Shown one piece after another: positions 8,177 to 17,440 of a stretch of DNA of 64,000 nucleotides. Every line of letters starts with the position of its first letter. Position 1 is the stretch's first letter. The notes below the pieces were generated by a model. The model made no database searches and was not told the origin of the DNA. It was given only the letters and a program-made list of their open reading frames with translations. The position numbers were made by a program, and so were the translations under genes. This DNA comes from Leucobacter chromiireducens subsp. chromiireducens (GTDB taxonomy: Bacteria > Actinomycetota > Actinomycetes > Actinomycetales > Microbacteriaceae): positions 186,001 to 250,000 of the forward strand of contig NZ_QYAD01000002.1 of assembly GCF_016758255.1 (NCBI RefSeq), written 5' to 3'.

Positions 8177-9087
8177 TGACGCAGGCAGCACCGTTGGCAG
8201 CAGAGAATTCGGCACGCGTGACCCTCGCGGATGGCGGGATCGAGACGGCGCTCACGGAGCGGCTGGGACAGGAGCTGCCGGAGTTTGCGGCGTTCGTGCT
8301 GCTCGACAGCGTCGAGGGGCGTGCCGCGCTGAACGAGTATTATCGACCCTTCGTGGAGCTCGCCGCCGAGCGCGGTCTCCCGCTCGTGCTCGACACGCCG
8401 ACCTGGCGCGCGAACCCGGACTGGGGCGCCCGGGTGGGCGCCGACGCGGCGGCACTCGAACGCGCCAATGCGGACGCCGTCGCCCTCGTGCGCCAGGCCG
8501 GGCTCGACGACACCGTGGTGAACGGCTGCGTGGGCCCCCGGTTCGACGACTACGTCGCGGAAGAGCGGATGACCGAGGCAGCTGCCGAGGCGTATCACGC
8601 ACCGCAGATTCAGGCGCTTGCCGAGGCGGGCGCCGACCGCGTGACTGCGGTGACCATGATCGATGCCGCCGAGGGGATCGGCGTGGTGCGAGCCGCTCGC
8701 GCAGCGCGTGTTCCGGTCGCGGTGTCGTTTGCGGTGGGGGCGGACGGGATGCTCGGCGATGGGAGCTCCCTTGCCGCTGCGATCGCGGCGACCGACGCGG
8801 CGACCGAGGGCTACGCTGACGGCTTCCTCGTGAACTGCGCGCACCCGAGTGAGGTCGCGCGCGGGCTGGCGGCCGGAGCAGGGGCGCCCGAGCTCTCGCG
8901 CATCATCGGCTTCCGGCTCAACGCCGCGGAGCACGGTGACGAGGGTGCGGGGGACGCGCCCGCAGATTTTGCACGCGGCGTGCTCGCACTGCGCGATCTC
9001 GCACCTCAGGCCGTGGCTTTCGGTGGGTGCTGCGGCACGGACGCGCCGCACATCGCGGCGCTCGCTGATGCCGCTCAGGCGGAGTGA
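8173..9087 (+). CDS. mmuM: Homocysteine S-methyltransferase
   Basis: 304 residues; ATG 8173 overlaps the previous stop (ATGA), with GGAG upstream; ATG 8176 is an equally good start. The TIM barrel begins TLADGGIETALTERLG; the three zinc-binding cysteines are in NCAHPSE (near residue 221) and GGCCGTD (near 283). The enzyme transfers a methyl group from S-methylmethionine or S-adenosylmethionine to homocysteine in the cytosol to make methionine. No S-methylmethionine permease is next to it; the upstream partner is a kinase-fold protein. Confidence 0.9.
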   Translation: MMTQAAPLAAENSARVTLADGGIETALTERLGQELPEFAAFVLLDSVEGRAALNEYYRPFVELAAERGLPLVLDTPTWRANPDWGARVGADAAALERANADAVALVRQAGLDDTVVNGCVGPRFDDYVAEERMTEAAAEAYHAPQIQALAEAGADRVTAVTMIDAAEGIGVVRAARAARVPVAVSFAVGADGMLGDGSSLAAAIAATDAATEGYADGFLVNCAHPSEVARGLAAGAGAPELSRIIGFRLNAAEHGDEGAGDAPADFARGVLALRDLAPQAVAFGGCCGTDAPHIAALADAAQAE

Positions 9088-9168
9088 TTCAGCCCGGCCC
9101 AGGGTGTGAGTGCCGCCTGAATCCCACCGCATTCGGGTGGCCCGCACGCAGCATGGATGCTGAGTAGT

Positions 9169-9174
9169 TAGGGT
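9169..9174 (+). promoter_or_regulatory. -10 box for leaderless membrane-protein gene
   Basis: TAGGGT, then 6 bases, then GTG 9181. The gap is all G and T with no separate ribosome site. Confidence 0.45.
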
Positions 9175-9180
9175 GGGGGT

Positions 9181-9885
9181 GTGAATAAGGACCCACTGGA
9201 GGAACTCTTCGGCCCCGCCGACGAGACGCCCGAACCCGTCCCCGCCCGTGAACGCCTGGCCTACGAGCAGGCCGAGCGTGTTCGGACCGCGCAGCTCCCT
9301 GCCGATCGTGGAGGCGCGTGGGGAGACCCGGGAGAGCCCCAGCGCGACCGTGCTGCGCAGGCCAAGCCGTGGATCGTGGTCGGCATTGTTGCCCTCCTCG
9401 CAATCCTCGCGTCGATCGTCGTCGTGAACATTGCGCGTGGGCAGGGAGACGCCGAGCCGAGCACTCCGAAGCCGACGGCAACGGAGCAGCCGAGCACCGA
9501 GCAGCCCGATCCCAAGCCCACTACGCCGGTCACTGAGAAGCCGGAGACCGAGAAGCCGGATGAAGACACGGTGCCGAGCGTCGATGTGGGGCCCACCTCA
9601 TCGTTCCCGATTGGTCCCTGGAACGCGTCGTCTGAGTGGCCGCAGCGCCTCGGCGCCGCGAACTTCGAGATTCCAGACGCGAGCCACCTCAAGTTGAGCG
9701 GTGAGCTCTTCAACTCGTTCCCCGAATCGTGCGCCGCAATGCGTGGGGAGTGGGGTGCCACGAAGCTTCCGGACGGAAAGTTTGAGGTTGCGAAGCCCGC
9801 GGCCACGTGCGAGGCCGCGCCAGAACTCTACGACCAGGTCTGGGGCCTGCTCGATGCCTGGGTGAAATCGATCAAGGTCAACTAA
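9181..9885 (+). CDS. Membrane-anchored protein with Pro/Glu linker and possible META-like domain
   Basis: 234 residues. A charged cytosolic part of about 60 residues is followed by one membrane segment (WIVVGIVALLAILASIVVVN), a linker of Thr, Pro, Glu and Lys repeats (PKPTATEQPSTEQPDPKPTT), and an outer domain of about 90 residues. That domain has two cysteines (ESCAAMRGEW and AATCEAAPEL) and a weak resemblance to META/HslJ domains; I would not name it from this alone. It probably extends from the membrane into the wall layer. The gene converges on the CPBP protease gene. Confidence 0.7.
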   Translation: MNKDPLEELFGPADETPEPVPARERLAYEQAERVRTAQLPADRGGAWGDPGEPQRDRAAQAKPWIVVGIVALLAILASIVVVNIARGQGDAEPSTPKPTATEQPSTEQPDPKPTTPVTEKPETEKPDEDTVPSVDVGPTSSFPIGPWNASSEWPQRLGAANFEIPDASHLKLSGELFNSFPESCAAMRGEWGATKLPDGKFEVAKPAATCEAAPELYDQVWGLLDAWVKSIKVN

Positions 9886-9947
9886 CCAGTCAATATCACG
9901 CCCTTGCTCAGGGCCAATTCGGCGAGCTTCGGCATCGGGGCGTTCGG

Positions 9948-10751
9948 CTAACTGCCGGGCGCCCCGAACCATGCGGGCCACAGCGCGAGCGCGAGCGGGT
10001 AGCCCGCAAAGCTCACGATGTCGAGGATCCAGTGCGCCACAACGAGGGGCACTGAGCGGCCGTAGCGGTGGTAGGCCCACCCGAACACGAGCCCCATCAC
10101 GACGTTGCCGATGAAGCCGCCAAAGCCCTGGTAGAGGTGGTAGCTGCCACGCAGCAGTGCGCTCGACACGATCACGCCGACCGTGCCGACTCCGAGCCGG
10201 CGCAGCCGGTCGAAGAGGTATGCCACCACGATGATCTCCTCCGTCACCGCTGCGCGGAACGCGTGCAGCACGAGCACGGGGACCGTCCACCAGTAGGTGT
10301 CGAGCGCGGTGGGAATGACGGTGACGTTGATGCCGATGAGCTTGGACACGACGTAGAACGCGATGCCCGGGATCCCAATTAGGGCTGCGAGGCCAAGCCC
10401 GCCGAGCAGCTCGCGGCCCCAGCGCGCCTGCCCGCCCACTCCGAGCGCGGCGAAGTGCGGGCGCCGCGGCTGCCACACGAGATACGCGACGAGGGCGACC
10501 GGTGCGAGCGCGAAGGCGAAGCCGAGCAGCTGGTACACGAGATCGAACGCCGGCCGTTCGGAGAGCACACGATTGATGGTGGCGGTCTGTTCGGCGAGCG
10601 CCGAGTCGCGGGTGAGCGAATCAATGAGCGACACGACCGCGTACACTGCCGACGCGCCGAAGGAGAGCGCGAGCACGATGCCGATCTCCCAGCGGAGTCG
10701 GGTGCGGGCGGCGGGGGAGTGCGCGATGGGTGGCAGTGCAGTTGGGCTCAC
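9948..10751 (-). CDS. CPBP family intramembrane protease
   Basis: 267 residues from GTG 10751. About seven membrane segments. The CPBP core is in the C-terminal half: the glutamate pair in AVTEEIIVVAYLFDRLRRLG, then RGSYHLYQGFGGF (His), then HWILDIVSF (His and Asp). These match the Glu-Glu, His and His/Asn motifs of Rce1/CAAX-like proteases, in the actinobacterial form that lacks the Arg of EExxxR. It probably cleaves or processes a membrane-embedded peptide; the substrate is unknown. A -10 box lies 6 bases upstream of GTG 10751, so the start is probably leaderless. Confidence 0.85.
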   Translation of the reverse strand: MSPTALPPIAHSPAARTRLRWEIGIVLALSFGASAVYAVVSLIDSLTRDSALAEQTATINRVLSERPAFDLVYQLLGFAFALAPVALVAYLVWQPRRPHFAALGVGGQARWGRELLGGLGLAALIGIPGIAFYVVSKLIGINVTVIPTALDTYWWTVPVLVLHAFRAAVTEEIIVVAYLFDRLRRLGVGTVGVIVSSALLRGSYHLYQGFGGFIGNVVMGLVFGWAYHRYGRSVPLVVAHWILDIVSFAGYPLALALWPAWFGAPGS

Positions 10752-11059
10752 ATGCTCAGCGTAGCGCCGGGCCGCGCGCGTTCGCGCGGGTTCGCTCCAC
10801 GTTCCGTGTTGTGCGACTACGTACGGAGAAACGCGCCCGAGATTGCGGATATGTACAGAAAGTATCCCTAACTCTGGCATTGCAATTGCGGAGAGCTACA
10901 GTTCTCGGTCACGAAGCAGTTACGGCTGGTCCATTTTTTCGGGGGCGGTTGCAACGGTCGATAAGCTGGGCGGGAATATACCGAATCTTTTCGGGGATAG
11001 ATTCGGCCGCACCTTGTCGTGCGCGCCGCCCCGGAGGGACACGTTCAAGGAGGAAACAA
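10752..11059. other. Divergent intergenic region before the first binding-protein gene
   Basis: 308 bases. It holds the minus-strand -10 box TACGCT (10758-10763) for the CPBP gene. Toward the plus-strand gene there is an inverted repeat CCGAATC...GATTCGG (10981-11006), probably in the mRNA leader, and the ribosome site AAGGAGG (11047-11053). I cannot assign the plus-strand promoter with confidence. No gene is visible. Confidence 0.6.
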
Positions 11060-12682
11060 GTGAAGCGATCACGGATGGGTCTGAGCTTTATCGCTCTGGC
11101 CGCCGCAGGCGCGCTTGCCCTGTCGGGCTGCACGTCGGGCGGGGGATCGGACAACGGTGGCGATGCTGCTGCCAGCGACGCGATTATCACGACCAACGGC
11201 TCGGAGCCGCAGAACCCGCTCATCGCGACGAACACCAACGAGGTGGGCGGCGGCAAGATCCTCGACCAGATCTTCGCTGGCCTCGTTTACTACGATGCTG
11301 ACGGTGCTGCGCACAACGACATCGCAACCTCGATCGAGACCGATGACGCGATCAACTACACGATCAAGATTCGTGACGACGCGACCTTCACCGACGGCAC
11401 CCCCGTCAAGGCGGAGAACTTTGTCAAGGCGTGGAACTACGGCGCCGACTCCGAGAACGCTCAGCTGAACAGCTACTTCTTCGAGGACGTTGAGGGCTTC
11501 AGCTACGAGGACAGCGTCAAGGAGCTCCCGGGCCTGAAGGTTGTCGATGACACCACCTTCACCGTGAAGCTCAACAAGGCTGCATCGGACTTCCCGCAGC
11601 GCCTCGGCTACTCGGCCTTCTACCCGCTGCCCGACGCTGCGTTCGAGGACATGGACGCGCAGGGTGAGAACCCGATCGTCAACGGCCCGTACAAGCTGGC
11701 CGGCGAAGGCGCATGGCAGCACGACGAGCAGATCGAGCTCGTGGTGAACGAGGACTACAACGGTCCCCGCAAGCCCGTGAACGGTGGCCTGACCATCAAG
11801 TTCTACGCGACGCAGGACGCTTCGTACTCGGACCTCATGGGCGGCAACCTCGACGTTGTCGACCAGATTCCCGAGACGCAGCTCGCGAACTTCCAGGACG
11901 ACCTGGGTGACCGCGCTGTGAACCAGCCGGCAGCCATCTTCCAGTCCTTCACGATCCCGGAGCGCCTCGAGCACTTCTCGGGCGAAGAGGGCAAGCTGCG
12001 CCGCCAGGCCATCTCGATGGCGATCAACCGTGAGCAGATCACGGACAAGATCTTCGACGGCACCCGTACCCCCGCAAGCGACTTCACCTCGCCCGTCATC
12101 GACGGCTGGAGCGATTCGCTCAAGGGCGCCGAGGTGCTCGCGTTCAACCCCGACGAGGCCAAGAAGCTCTGGGCCGAGGCTGACAAGCTCTCCCCGTGGT
12201 CGGGCACCCTTGAGATTGCCTACAACTCCGATGGTGGCCACCAGGCCTGGGTCGACGCTGTGTCGAACAGCGTGAGCTCCACGCTCGGTATCACCGCCGC
12301 TGGCAAGGCATACCCCAAGTTCGACGTCCTCCGCGAAGAGGTCACGAACCGCACGATCAAGACCGCCTTCCGTACCGGCTGGCAGGCCGACTACCCGGGT
12401 CTGTTCAACTTCCTCGGACCGTTGTACGCAACGAACGCTTCCTCGAACGATGGCGACTACTCGAACCCCGAGTTCGACAAGCTGCTGCAGGAAGGCTCGG
12501 TTGAGACCGATCCCGCCAAGGCGAACGAGAAGTTCCAGCAGGCACAGGAAGTGCTCCTCGCTGATCTGCCGGCCTTCCCGCTCTGGTACGCCAACGTGAA
12601 CGGTGGCTACGGCGAGAACGTGGACAACGTCGAGTTCGGCTGGAACTCGGTGCCGCTGTACCACGAGATCACCAAGAAGTAA
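11060..12682 (+). CDS. Oligopeptide ABC transporter substrate-binding lipoprotein (SBP_bac_5), system 1
   Basis: 540 residues. GTG 11060 follows AAGGAGG by 6 bases and opens a lipoprotein signal ending LALSGC. The mature protein has the OppA/DppA layout: TTNGSEPQNPLIATNTNEVG, LDQIFAGLVYYDADG and IVNGPYKLAGEGAW. Anchored outside the membrane, it should capture peptides for the two permeases downstream. A perfect hairpin follows the stop at 12695-12720 and the first permease starts 182 bp later, a spacing often used to make more binding protein than permease. Confidence 0.92.
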   Translation: MKRSRMGLSFIALAAAGALALSGCTSGGGSDNGGDAAASDAIITTNGSEPQNPLIATNTNEVGGGKILDQIFAGLVYYDADGAAHNDIATSIETDDAINYTIKIRDDATFTDGTPVKAENFVKAWNYGADSENAQLNSYFFEDVEGFSYEDSVKELPGLKVVDDTTFTVKLNKAASDFPQRLGYSAFYPLPDAAFEDMDAQGENPIVNGPYKLAGEGAWQHDEQIELVVNEDYNGPRKPVNGGLTIKFYATQDASYSDLMGGNLDVVDQIPETQLANFQDDLGDRAVNQPAAIFQSFTIPERLEHFSGEEGKLRRQAISMAINREQITDKIFDGTRTPASDFTSPVIDGWSDSLKGAEVLAFNPDEAKKLWAEADKLSPWSGTLEIAYNSDGGHQAWVDAVSNSVSSTLGITAAGKAYPKFDVLREEVTNRTIKTAFRTGWQADYPGLFNFLGPLYATNASSNDGDYSNPEFDKLLQEGSVETDPAKANEKFQQAQEVLLADLPAFPLWYANVNGGYGENVDNVEFGWNSVPLYHEITKK

Positions 12683-12694
12683 CCCTTCTGACGC

Positions 12695-12720
12695 AGGCCC
12701 CGGGGCACGCCCCGGGGCCT
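12695..12720 (+). terminator. Perfect GC hairpin after binding-protein gene 1 (no T-tract)
   Basis: Arms AGGCCCCGGGG and CCCCGGGGCCT pair over 11 bp around a 4-base loop, 12 bases after the stop. No run of T follows. It could be a partial terminator or an RNA end that protects the upstream message. Confidence 0.7.
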
Positions 12721-12864
12721 CCGCCGTGCCGCGTGACTACCCGTCGCGCGGCACGGCCCCCAACTTGCAAATCTGCGACACCGAAGTCCACAGATTTGCC
12801 GCGCACTACAACTGCGAGAGAATACCCACATGCATAGCTCAGTCGAGCGGGGGAGGGTCAGCAC

Positions 12865-13791
12865 ATGCTGAGATACATCCTTTTCCGCCTCCTCCAGGTG
12901 ATTCCAGTTCTCCTGGGCACCACATTCCTCATTTACTTCATGGTCTTCGCCATGCCCGGCGACCCCATCCTCGCGATGTTCGGCGACAAGACGCCCGACC
13001 CGGCGATTCTTGAGCGCCTTCGCGAGCAGTACCACCTCGATCAGCCGTTCATCGTCCAGTACCTCATGTACCTGAAGGGCGTTCTCGTCGGCGACTTCGG
13101 GATGAGCTTCTCGGGCCAGGCTGTCTCGGACATCCTCGCGCGCACCTTCCCGGTGACGATCAAGCTCGCGGCGATGGCGATTGTGATCGAGCTCATCCTC
13201 GCTATCACGATCGGCCTCATCTCGGGTCTGCGCAAGGGCAAGCTGTTCGACAACGTCAACCTGATCATCGGCCTGCTCTTCATGAGCATCCCGATCTTCG
13301 TGATCGCCTTCATCGCGCAGTGGGGCCTCGGCATCAAGCTCGGCTGGTTCCGTACGACGGTCGGCACGGGAGCCCCCGTGCAAGACCTGCTGCTGCCGGC
13401 AATCGTGCTCGGCGTCAGCCTCTACGCAACGAGCATGCGCCTCACGCGCGCCTCGGTGATCGACACGCTGAACCAGGACTTCGTGCGCACCGCGTACGCG
13501 AAGGGCCTGAGCCGCGGCCGAGTCGTCCCGGTCCACGTGCTTCGCAACTCGCTCATCCCGACGATCACCAACACCGCAACCGACTTCGGTGTGCTGATGG
13601 TGGGCGCCACGGTGACCGAGGGTATCTTCAACGTTCCCGGCGTCGGCAACGCACTCTTCAACGCGATCCTGAAGGGCGACAACTCGCTGGTGGTCTCCTT
13701 CGTCACGTTCATGGTGCTCATCTACCTCGGCGTGAACCTGATCGTCGACCTGCTGTACGCCGTACTTGACCCGAGGATCCGTTATGCCTGA
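12865..13791 (+). CDS. Oligopeptide ABC transporter permease (OppB-like), system 1
   Basis: 308 residues, six membrane segments. The N-terminus (LRYILFRLLQVIPVLLGTTF) and the EAA loop (RTAYAKGLSRGRVVPVHVLR) are typical of OppB/DppB. It pairs with the OppC-like permease to form the channel. GGGAGGG lies upstream of ATG 12865. Its stop overlaps the next start by eight bases. Confidence 0.92.
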   Translation: MLRYILFRLLQVIPVLLGTTFLIYFMVFAMPGDPILAMFGDKTPDPAILERLREQYHLDQPFIVQYLMYLKGVLVGDFGMSFSGQAVSDILARTFPVTIKLAAMAIVIELILAITIGLISGLRKGKLFDNVNLIIGLLFMSIPIFVIAFIAQWGLGIKLGWFRTTVGTGAPVQDLLLPAIVLGVSLYATSMRLTRASVIDTLNQDFVRTAYAKGLSRGRVVPVHVLRNSLIPTITNTATDFGVLMVGATVTEGIFNVPGVGNALFNAILKGDNSLVVSFVTFMVLIYLGVNLIVDLLYAVLDPRIRYA

Positions 13792-14737
13792 GCCGCAGAA
13801 CCCGAAAATGGAGCACTTCGTCGCACCGTTCGACGAGACGCCGGTGGCCGCGGTCGATGCCGTGGTTGTCAAGGAGAAGAAGTCGAACCTGTGGCTCGAC
13901 GCGTGGCGCGATATGCGTGGCCGGCCGATGTTCTGGATCTCCGCGACCATCATTCTGATCGTGCTCGTCGTGTCCCTCTTCCCGTCGATGTTCACCAATG
14001 TCGACCCGCGCGCTGCCGACCTCGGCATGTCGAAGGAGGGGCCGACCGATGGGCACCTGCTCGGCTTCAACGCGCAGGGGCAGGACATCTTCTCTCGCCT
14101 CATCTACGGCACCTCGACCTCGGTCTCGGTCGGCCTACTGGTGATTCTCATCACCTTCGTGGGCGGCGTGATCGCCGGCTCGCTGGCCGGCTACTTCGGC
14201 GGCTGGGTGGACACCGTGCTCTCTCGCATCGGTGACATCTTCTTCTCGATTCCTTACATCCTCGCCGCGGTCATCGTGATGACCGTGTTCCAGGAGCATC
14301 GGACCCCGCTCGTCATCGCCTTCGCGATCGGTGGCTTCTCGTGGCCGGTCTCCGCGCGTATTCTGCGCTCCGAGATCCTCCGCGTGAAGAATGCCGACTT
14401 CGTGATGGCATCGACCGCACTCGGGCTGTCGAAGCTGAAGACCCTTGTGCGCCACGTGCTACCGAACTCGATTGCACCACTGATCGTTGTCACGACGCTC
14501 TCGCTGTCCGCTGCGATTGTGGCCGAGGCGGTCCTCTCGTTCCTGGGTGTGGGCCTGCCTCCGGCCGACTACATCAGCTGGGGCAACGACATCTCAGCCG
14601 CACAGCGTGATCTCCGCAACGATCCGCAGATTCTGCTTTACCCGTCTCTCGCGCTTGCGATCACCGTGCTCGGCTTTGTCATGCTGGGCGAGGTTGTTCG
14701 TGACGCGCTCGATCCGAAGGCGAGGGCGCAGCGATGA
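13784..14737 (+). CDS. Oligopeptide ABC transporter permease (OppC-like), system 1
   Basis: 317 residues from ATG 13784, which has GAGGA 7 bases upstream and overlaps the OppB stop; an in-frame TTG at 13766 is less likely. About 45 cytosolic residues precede the first membrane segment. The periplasmic-side motif (TDGHLLGFNAQGQDIFSRL) and EAA loop (STALGLSKLKTLVRHVLPNS) are standard for OppC. The stop overlaps the ATPase start (ATGA). Confidence 0.92.
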   Translation: MPEPQNPKMEHFVAPFDETPVAAVDAVVVKEKKSNLWLDAWRDMRGRPMFWISATIILIVLVVSLFPSMFTNVDPRAADLGMSKEGPTDGHLLGFNAQGQDIFSRLIYGTSTSVSVGLLVILITFVGGVIAGSLAGYFGGWVDTVLSRIGDIFFSIPYILAAVIVMTVFQEHRTPLVIAFAIGGFSWPVSARILRSEILRVKNADFVMASTALGLSKLKTLVRHVLPNSIAPLIVVTTLSLSAAIVAEAVLSFLGVGLPPADYISWGNDISAAQRDLRNDPQILLYPSLALAITVLGFVMLGEVVRDALDPKARAQR

Positions 14738-16431
14738 GCGAGCAACAGCCAATTCTGAGTGTCCGTGACCTTCGTGTCGAGTTCGGAACGAAGAAGGAGC
14801 GCCGCGAGGTGCTGCACGGCGTCGGTTTCGACGTCTTCCCCGGCGAGACCGTGGCAATTGTCGGCGAGTCGGGTTCCGGCAAGTCGACGACCATGCACGC
14901 CGTGATCAACCTGCTTCCGGGCACGGGCAAGATCACGGGCGGTTCCGTTGAATGGAAGGGCCGCGACCTCGTTGGGATCGGTCGGAAGGACATGGAGTCC
15001 CTGCGTGGACGCGAGATCGGTCTCGTGCCGCAGGACCCGATGTCGAACCTTAACCCGGTGTGGTCGGTCGGCTTCCAGGTCGAAGAGGCGATCCGTGCCA
15101 ACGGCTTGGCGAAGGGCAAGAAGGAGGTGCGCGAGCGCGCCATCCAGGTGCTCGAGCAGGCCGGTCTGCAGAATGCCGAGCAGCGCATGAAGCAGTACCC
15201 GCACCAGTTCTCTGGCGGCATGAAGCAGCGCGCGCTCATCGGTATTGGCCTTTCGGCTGAGCCCGATCTGCTCATCGCTGATGAGCCGACCTCCGCGCTC
15301 GATGTGACAGTGCAGCGAGTGGTGCTGGATCACCTCCAGAAGCTCACCACCGAGCTCGGCACCGCTGTGGTCTTCATCACGCACGATCTCGGCCTTGCGG
15401 CTGAGCGCGCTGAAAAGCTCATCGTGATGTACCAGGGCAACATCGTGGAGTCCGGCCCGAGCCGCGAGATTCTGCAGCACCCGAAGCACCCGTACACGAA
15501 GCGACTCGTCTCGGCGGCGCCGAGCCTCGCCTCGCGTCGGATCGGTGCTGACGCGACGCTTCCCACGGCACCGACCGAAACCTTCGACCTCGCGGCGCTC
15601 GCCGAGAGCGAGAAGCGCAAGGTTGCCCAGGGCGAGCCCGTGATCGAGGTCACTGACCTCGGCAAGGTCTACAAGATCCGCAAGGGCAACTTCGGTTCGG
15701 AAGACTTCCACGCGGTGTCCGGCGCGACGTTCACGGTGAACCGTGGCGAGACCATGGCACTCGTCGGCGAGTCGGGCTCGGGCAAGTCGACCATCGCGAA
15801 GATGGTGCTGCAGCTCGAGGAGCCGACGAGTGGTTCGGTGCGGATCGCGGGCAAGGAGACACGTGGCATGTCGGGCCGCGAGCTGTTCGAGCTGCGCTCG
15901 ACGCTGCAGCCCGTGTTCCAGGATCCCTACGGTTCACTCGACCCGCTGCACAACATCGGCAACACCATCATGGAGCCGCTGAAGATTCACGGTGTCGGCG
16001 ATGCAGCGAGCCGGAAGGCCCGCATGTACGAGCTGCTTGACCAGGTGGCCCTGCCGCGTGAACTCGCGACGCGCTACCCGAACGAGCTCTCGGGCGGCCA
16101 GCGTCAGCGCGTCGCTGTGGCTCGCGGTCTCGCACTGAAGCCGGACATCCTCGTGCTCGACGAGGCCGTCTCCGCGCTTGACGTGCTCGTGCAGGCGCAG
16201 ATCCTCGATCTGCTCGCCGAGCTGCAGCGTGACCTGGGGCTCACGTACCTGTTCATCACGCACGACCTCGCGGTCGTCCGGTTGATCGCCGATCGTGTCT
16301 GCGTCATGCAGCAGGGCAAGATCGTCGAGCAGGCGACTACCGATGAGGTGTTCGAGAACCCGCAGCAGGAGTACACGAAGAACCTCCTCGCCGCGATCCC
16401 GGGCGCAAACATCGAACTCGGTGTGAGCTAG
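14734..16431 (+). CDS. Fused double ATPase (OppDF-like), system 1
   Basis: 565 residues with two complete ABC domains. Domain 1: Walker A GESGSGKST near residue 45, FSGGMKQR near 160, Walker B LLIADEPTSALD near 180. Domain 2: GESGSGKST near 345, LSGGQRQR near 452, ILVLDEAVSALD near 470. Both keep the H-loop (FITHDL), so both sites look able to hydrolyse ATP. A short oligopeptide-family C-terminal extension follows each. The fusion replaces separate OppD and OppF subunits. Last gene of the operon, before a strong terminator. Confidence 0.93.
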   Translation: MSEQQPILSVRDLRVEFGTKKERREVLHGVGFDVFPGETVAIVGESGSGKSTTMHAVINLLPGTGKITGGSVEWKGRDLVGIGRKDMESLRGREIGLVPQDPMSNLNPVWSVGFQVEEAIRANGLAKGKKEVRERAIQVLEQAGLQNAEQRMKQYPHQFSGGMKQRALIGIGLSAEPDLLIADEPTSALDVTVQRVVLDHLQKLTTELGTAVVFITHDLGLAAERAEKLIVMYQGNIVESGPSREILQHPKHPYTKRLVSAAPSLASRRIGADATLPTAPTETFDLAALAESEKRKVAQGEPVIEVTDLGKVYKIRKGNFGSEDFHAVSGATFTVNRGETMALVGESGSGKSTIAKMVLQLEEPTSGSVRIAGKETRGMSGRELFELRSTLQPVFQDPYGSLDPLHNIGNTIMEPLKIHGVGDAASRKARMYELLDQVALPRELATRYPNELSGGQRQRVAVARGLALKPDILVLDEAVSALDVLVQAQILDLLAELQRDLGLTYLFITHDLAVVRLIADRVCVMQQGKIVEQATTDEVFENPQQEYTKNLLAAIPGANIELGVS

Positions 16432-16449
16432 TTCGGCGTCGTTCGCGCA

Positions 16450-16494
16450 GCCTCAGGGCAGTCCGTCATAGACGGGCTGCCCTGAGGCTTTTTT
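16450..16494 (+). terminator. Rho-independent terminator of peptide operon 1
   Basis: GCCTCAGGGCAG (16450-16461) pairs with CTGCCCTGAGGC (16477-16488); an inner CCGTC-ATA-GACGG extends the stem. Six T follow (16489-16494). Confidence 0.92.
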
Positions 16495-16858
16495 GGTGCG
16501 CAGAAGTTGGCGCCAATACGTGTTCCCAGGCTCGCATCTCCGTCCGGATGATTCTTGTGCGATGTCGCGCATGCCCGCGCAGAATTTCTCCCGCAACTTC
16601 GTAGCGTTCTTGCGTCTGTGCAACGCAGGATTGGGCTGAGCTGAAGGCAAAAAGCCTTGTCTTCTCCGTGTTCGCCCGCACGAGGCGGTAGGTTCGCACG
16701 TTTCCCTTGCTCAACATCGTTGGGAGAAAGAACTTGGCGCGTGCTTCCTCTCGGAGGATTCTGCACTACAGGGACTCCCTGCTGCATAGTCGTGGCGTAT
16801 GCTTGAGTATAGTAATTTACTATCTATTTTCTATTAAGAATTTGACGAGGGTATTTTT
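16495..16858. other. Gene-free, lower-GC stretch before a secreted-protein gene
   Basis: 364 bases with clearly lower GC than the flanks. I see no supportable coding frame. Near the right end is a perfect palindrome ATAGTAA-T-TTACTAT (16809-16823) in very AT-rich DNA, a possible operator or promoter for the gene at 16859. GAGGG at about 16846 is its likely ribosome site. Confidence 0.5.
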
Positions 16859-17359
16859 ATGCACATGCGAACTCTGCGACAGTTTGCGGGGCTGGGGCTC
16901 GTTCTTGCGCTGTGCGCATCCGCGTCCCCCGCGATGGCCGCCCCTTTGCAGTCAGCCACCAGAGCTGCGGCAAAGGACGAGTCAGTCAACTCAGCCTCTG
17001 TCGGGAAGCGTCCTTCACAAAGCGTGACTGCGTTCACGAAGGAGAATTATGCATCCCCCAGATATGCGGTAAATGTTATTGGCTACTTCTCCGAGCACAA
17101 GACAAATTCTGTCAAACTGACGAAACTGAGGATCTGCTATTCCGGGAGCAAGTCCTCGTCGCTTTGGATGTCGCCGAGTGTTGTTCGACCGAGCGGCAAG
17201 GGAACATGGACGGGAGGCCGGAAGACGATTCCGACAGGTAAGTGTCAGGAGTGGAGCGGAATAAACCGTGTCTACTCGAAGAGCAAATACAACGAGCTTT
17301 TTCGAGTGGACGCATACGCAAACGGCTCGAACCTCACAGTGCACGGCTTCAAACGGTAG
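16859..17359 (+). CDS. Small secreted protein, unknown
   Basis: 166 residues; ATG 16859 or ATG 16865. A Sec signal (LRQFAGLGLVLALCASASPA, cleavage after AMA) is followed by a basic mature domain of about 135 residues rich in Ser, Thr, Tyr and Lys, with two cysteines (RICYSGSKSSS and TGKCQEWSG) that could form a disulfide. No family is recognised. Lys and AT-ending codons are unusually common for this genome. The gene is alone between two terminators and has a palindrome upstream, which together suggest a recently acquired single gene, perhaps a bacteriocin-like or surface-active secreted product. Confidence 0.65.
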   Translation: MHMRTLRQFAGLGLVLALCASASPAMAAPLQSATRAAAKDESVNSASVGKRPSQSVTAFTKENYASPRYAVNVIGYFSEHKTNSVKLTKLRICYSGSKSSSLWMSPSVVRPSGKGTWTGGRKTIPTGKCQEWSGINRVYSKSKYNELFRVDAYANGSNLTVHGFKR

Positions 17360-17440
17360 TGAGGCCGGTTCAGCGATCGGGGCGTTGCCGAAACGCATAG
17401 TGAGACTCCTTGACCGCTGAGTGATCTCATTCACTTTCTC

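Noticed and set aside
10930-10983. TTGCAA (10949-10954) with TATACC (10978-10983) as promoter of peptide operon 1
   Set aside because: The 23-bp spacing is too long for a standard promoter.
11069-12664. Long minus-strand open frame (531 residues) opposite binding-protein gene 1
   Set aside because: GC-rich third positions keep the opposite frame open. The product is Val/Arg/Leu-rich with no domain, and the plus-strand gene is certain.
12607-14103. Minus-strand open frame of 498 residues opposite the OppB/OppC genes
   Set aside because: A charged His/Asp/Arg-rich shadow of two recognisable permease genes.
16428-16787. Minus-strand frame of 119 residues in the low-GC stretch
   Set aside because: It runs through the operon terminator, has no ribosome site and no recognisable domain.
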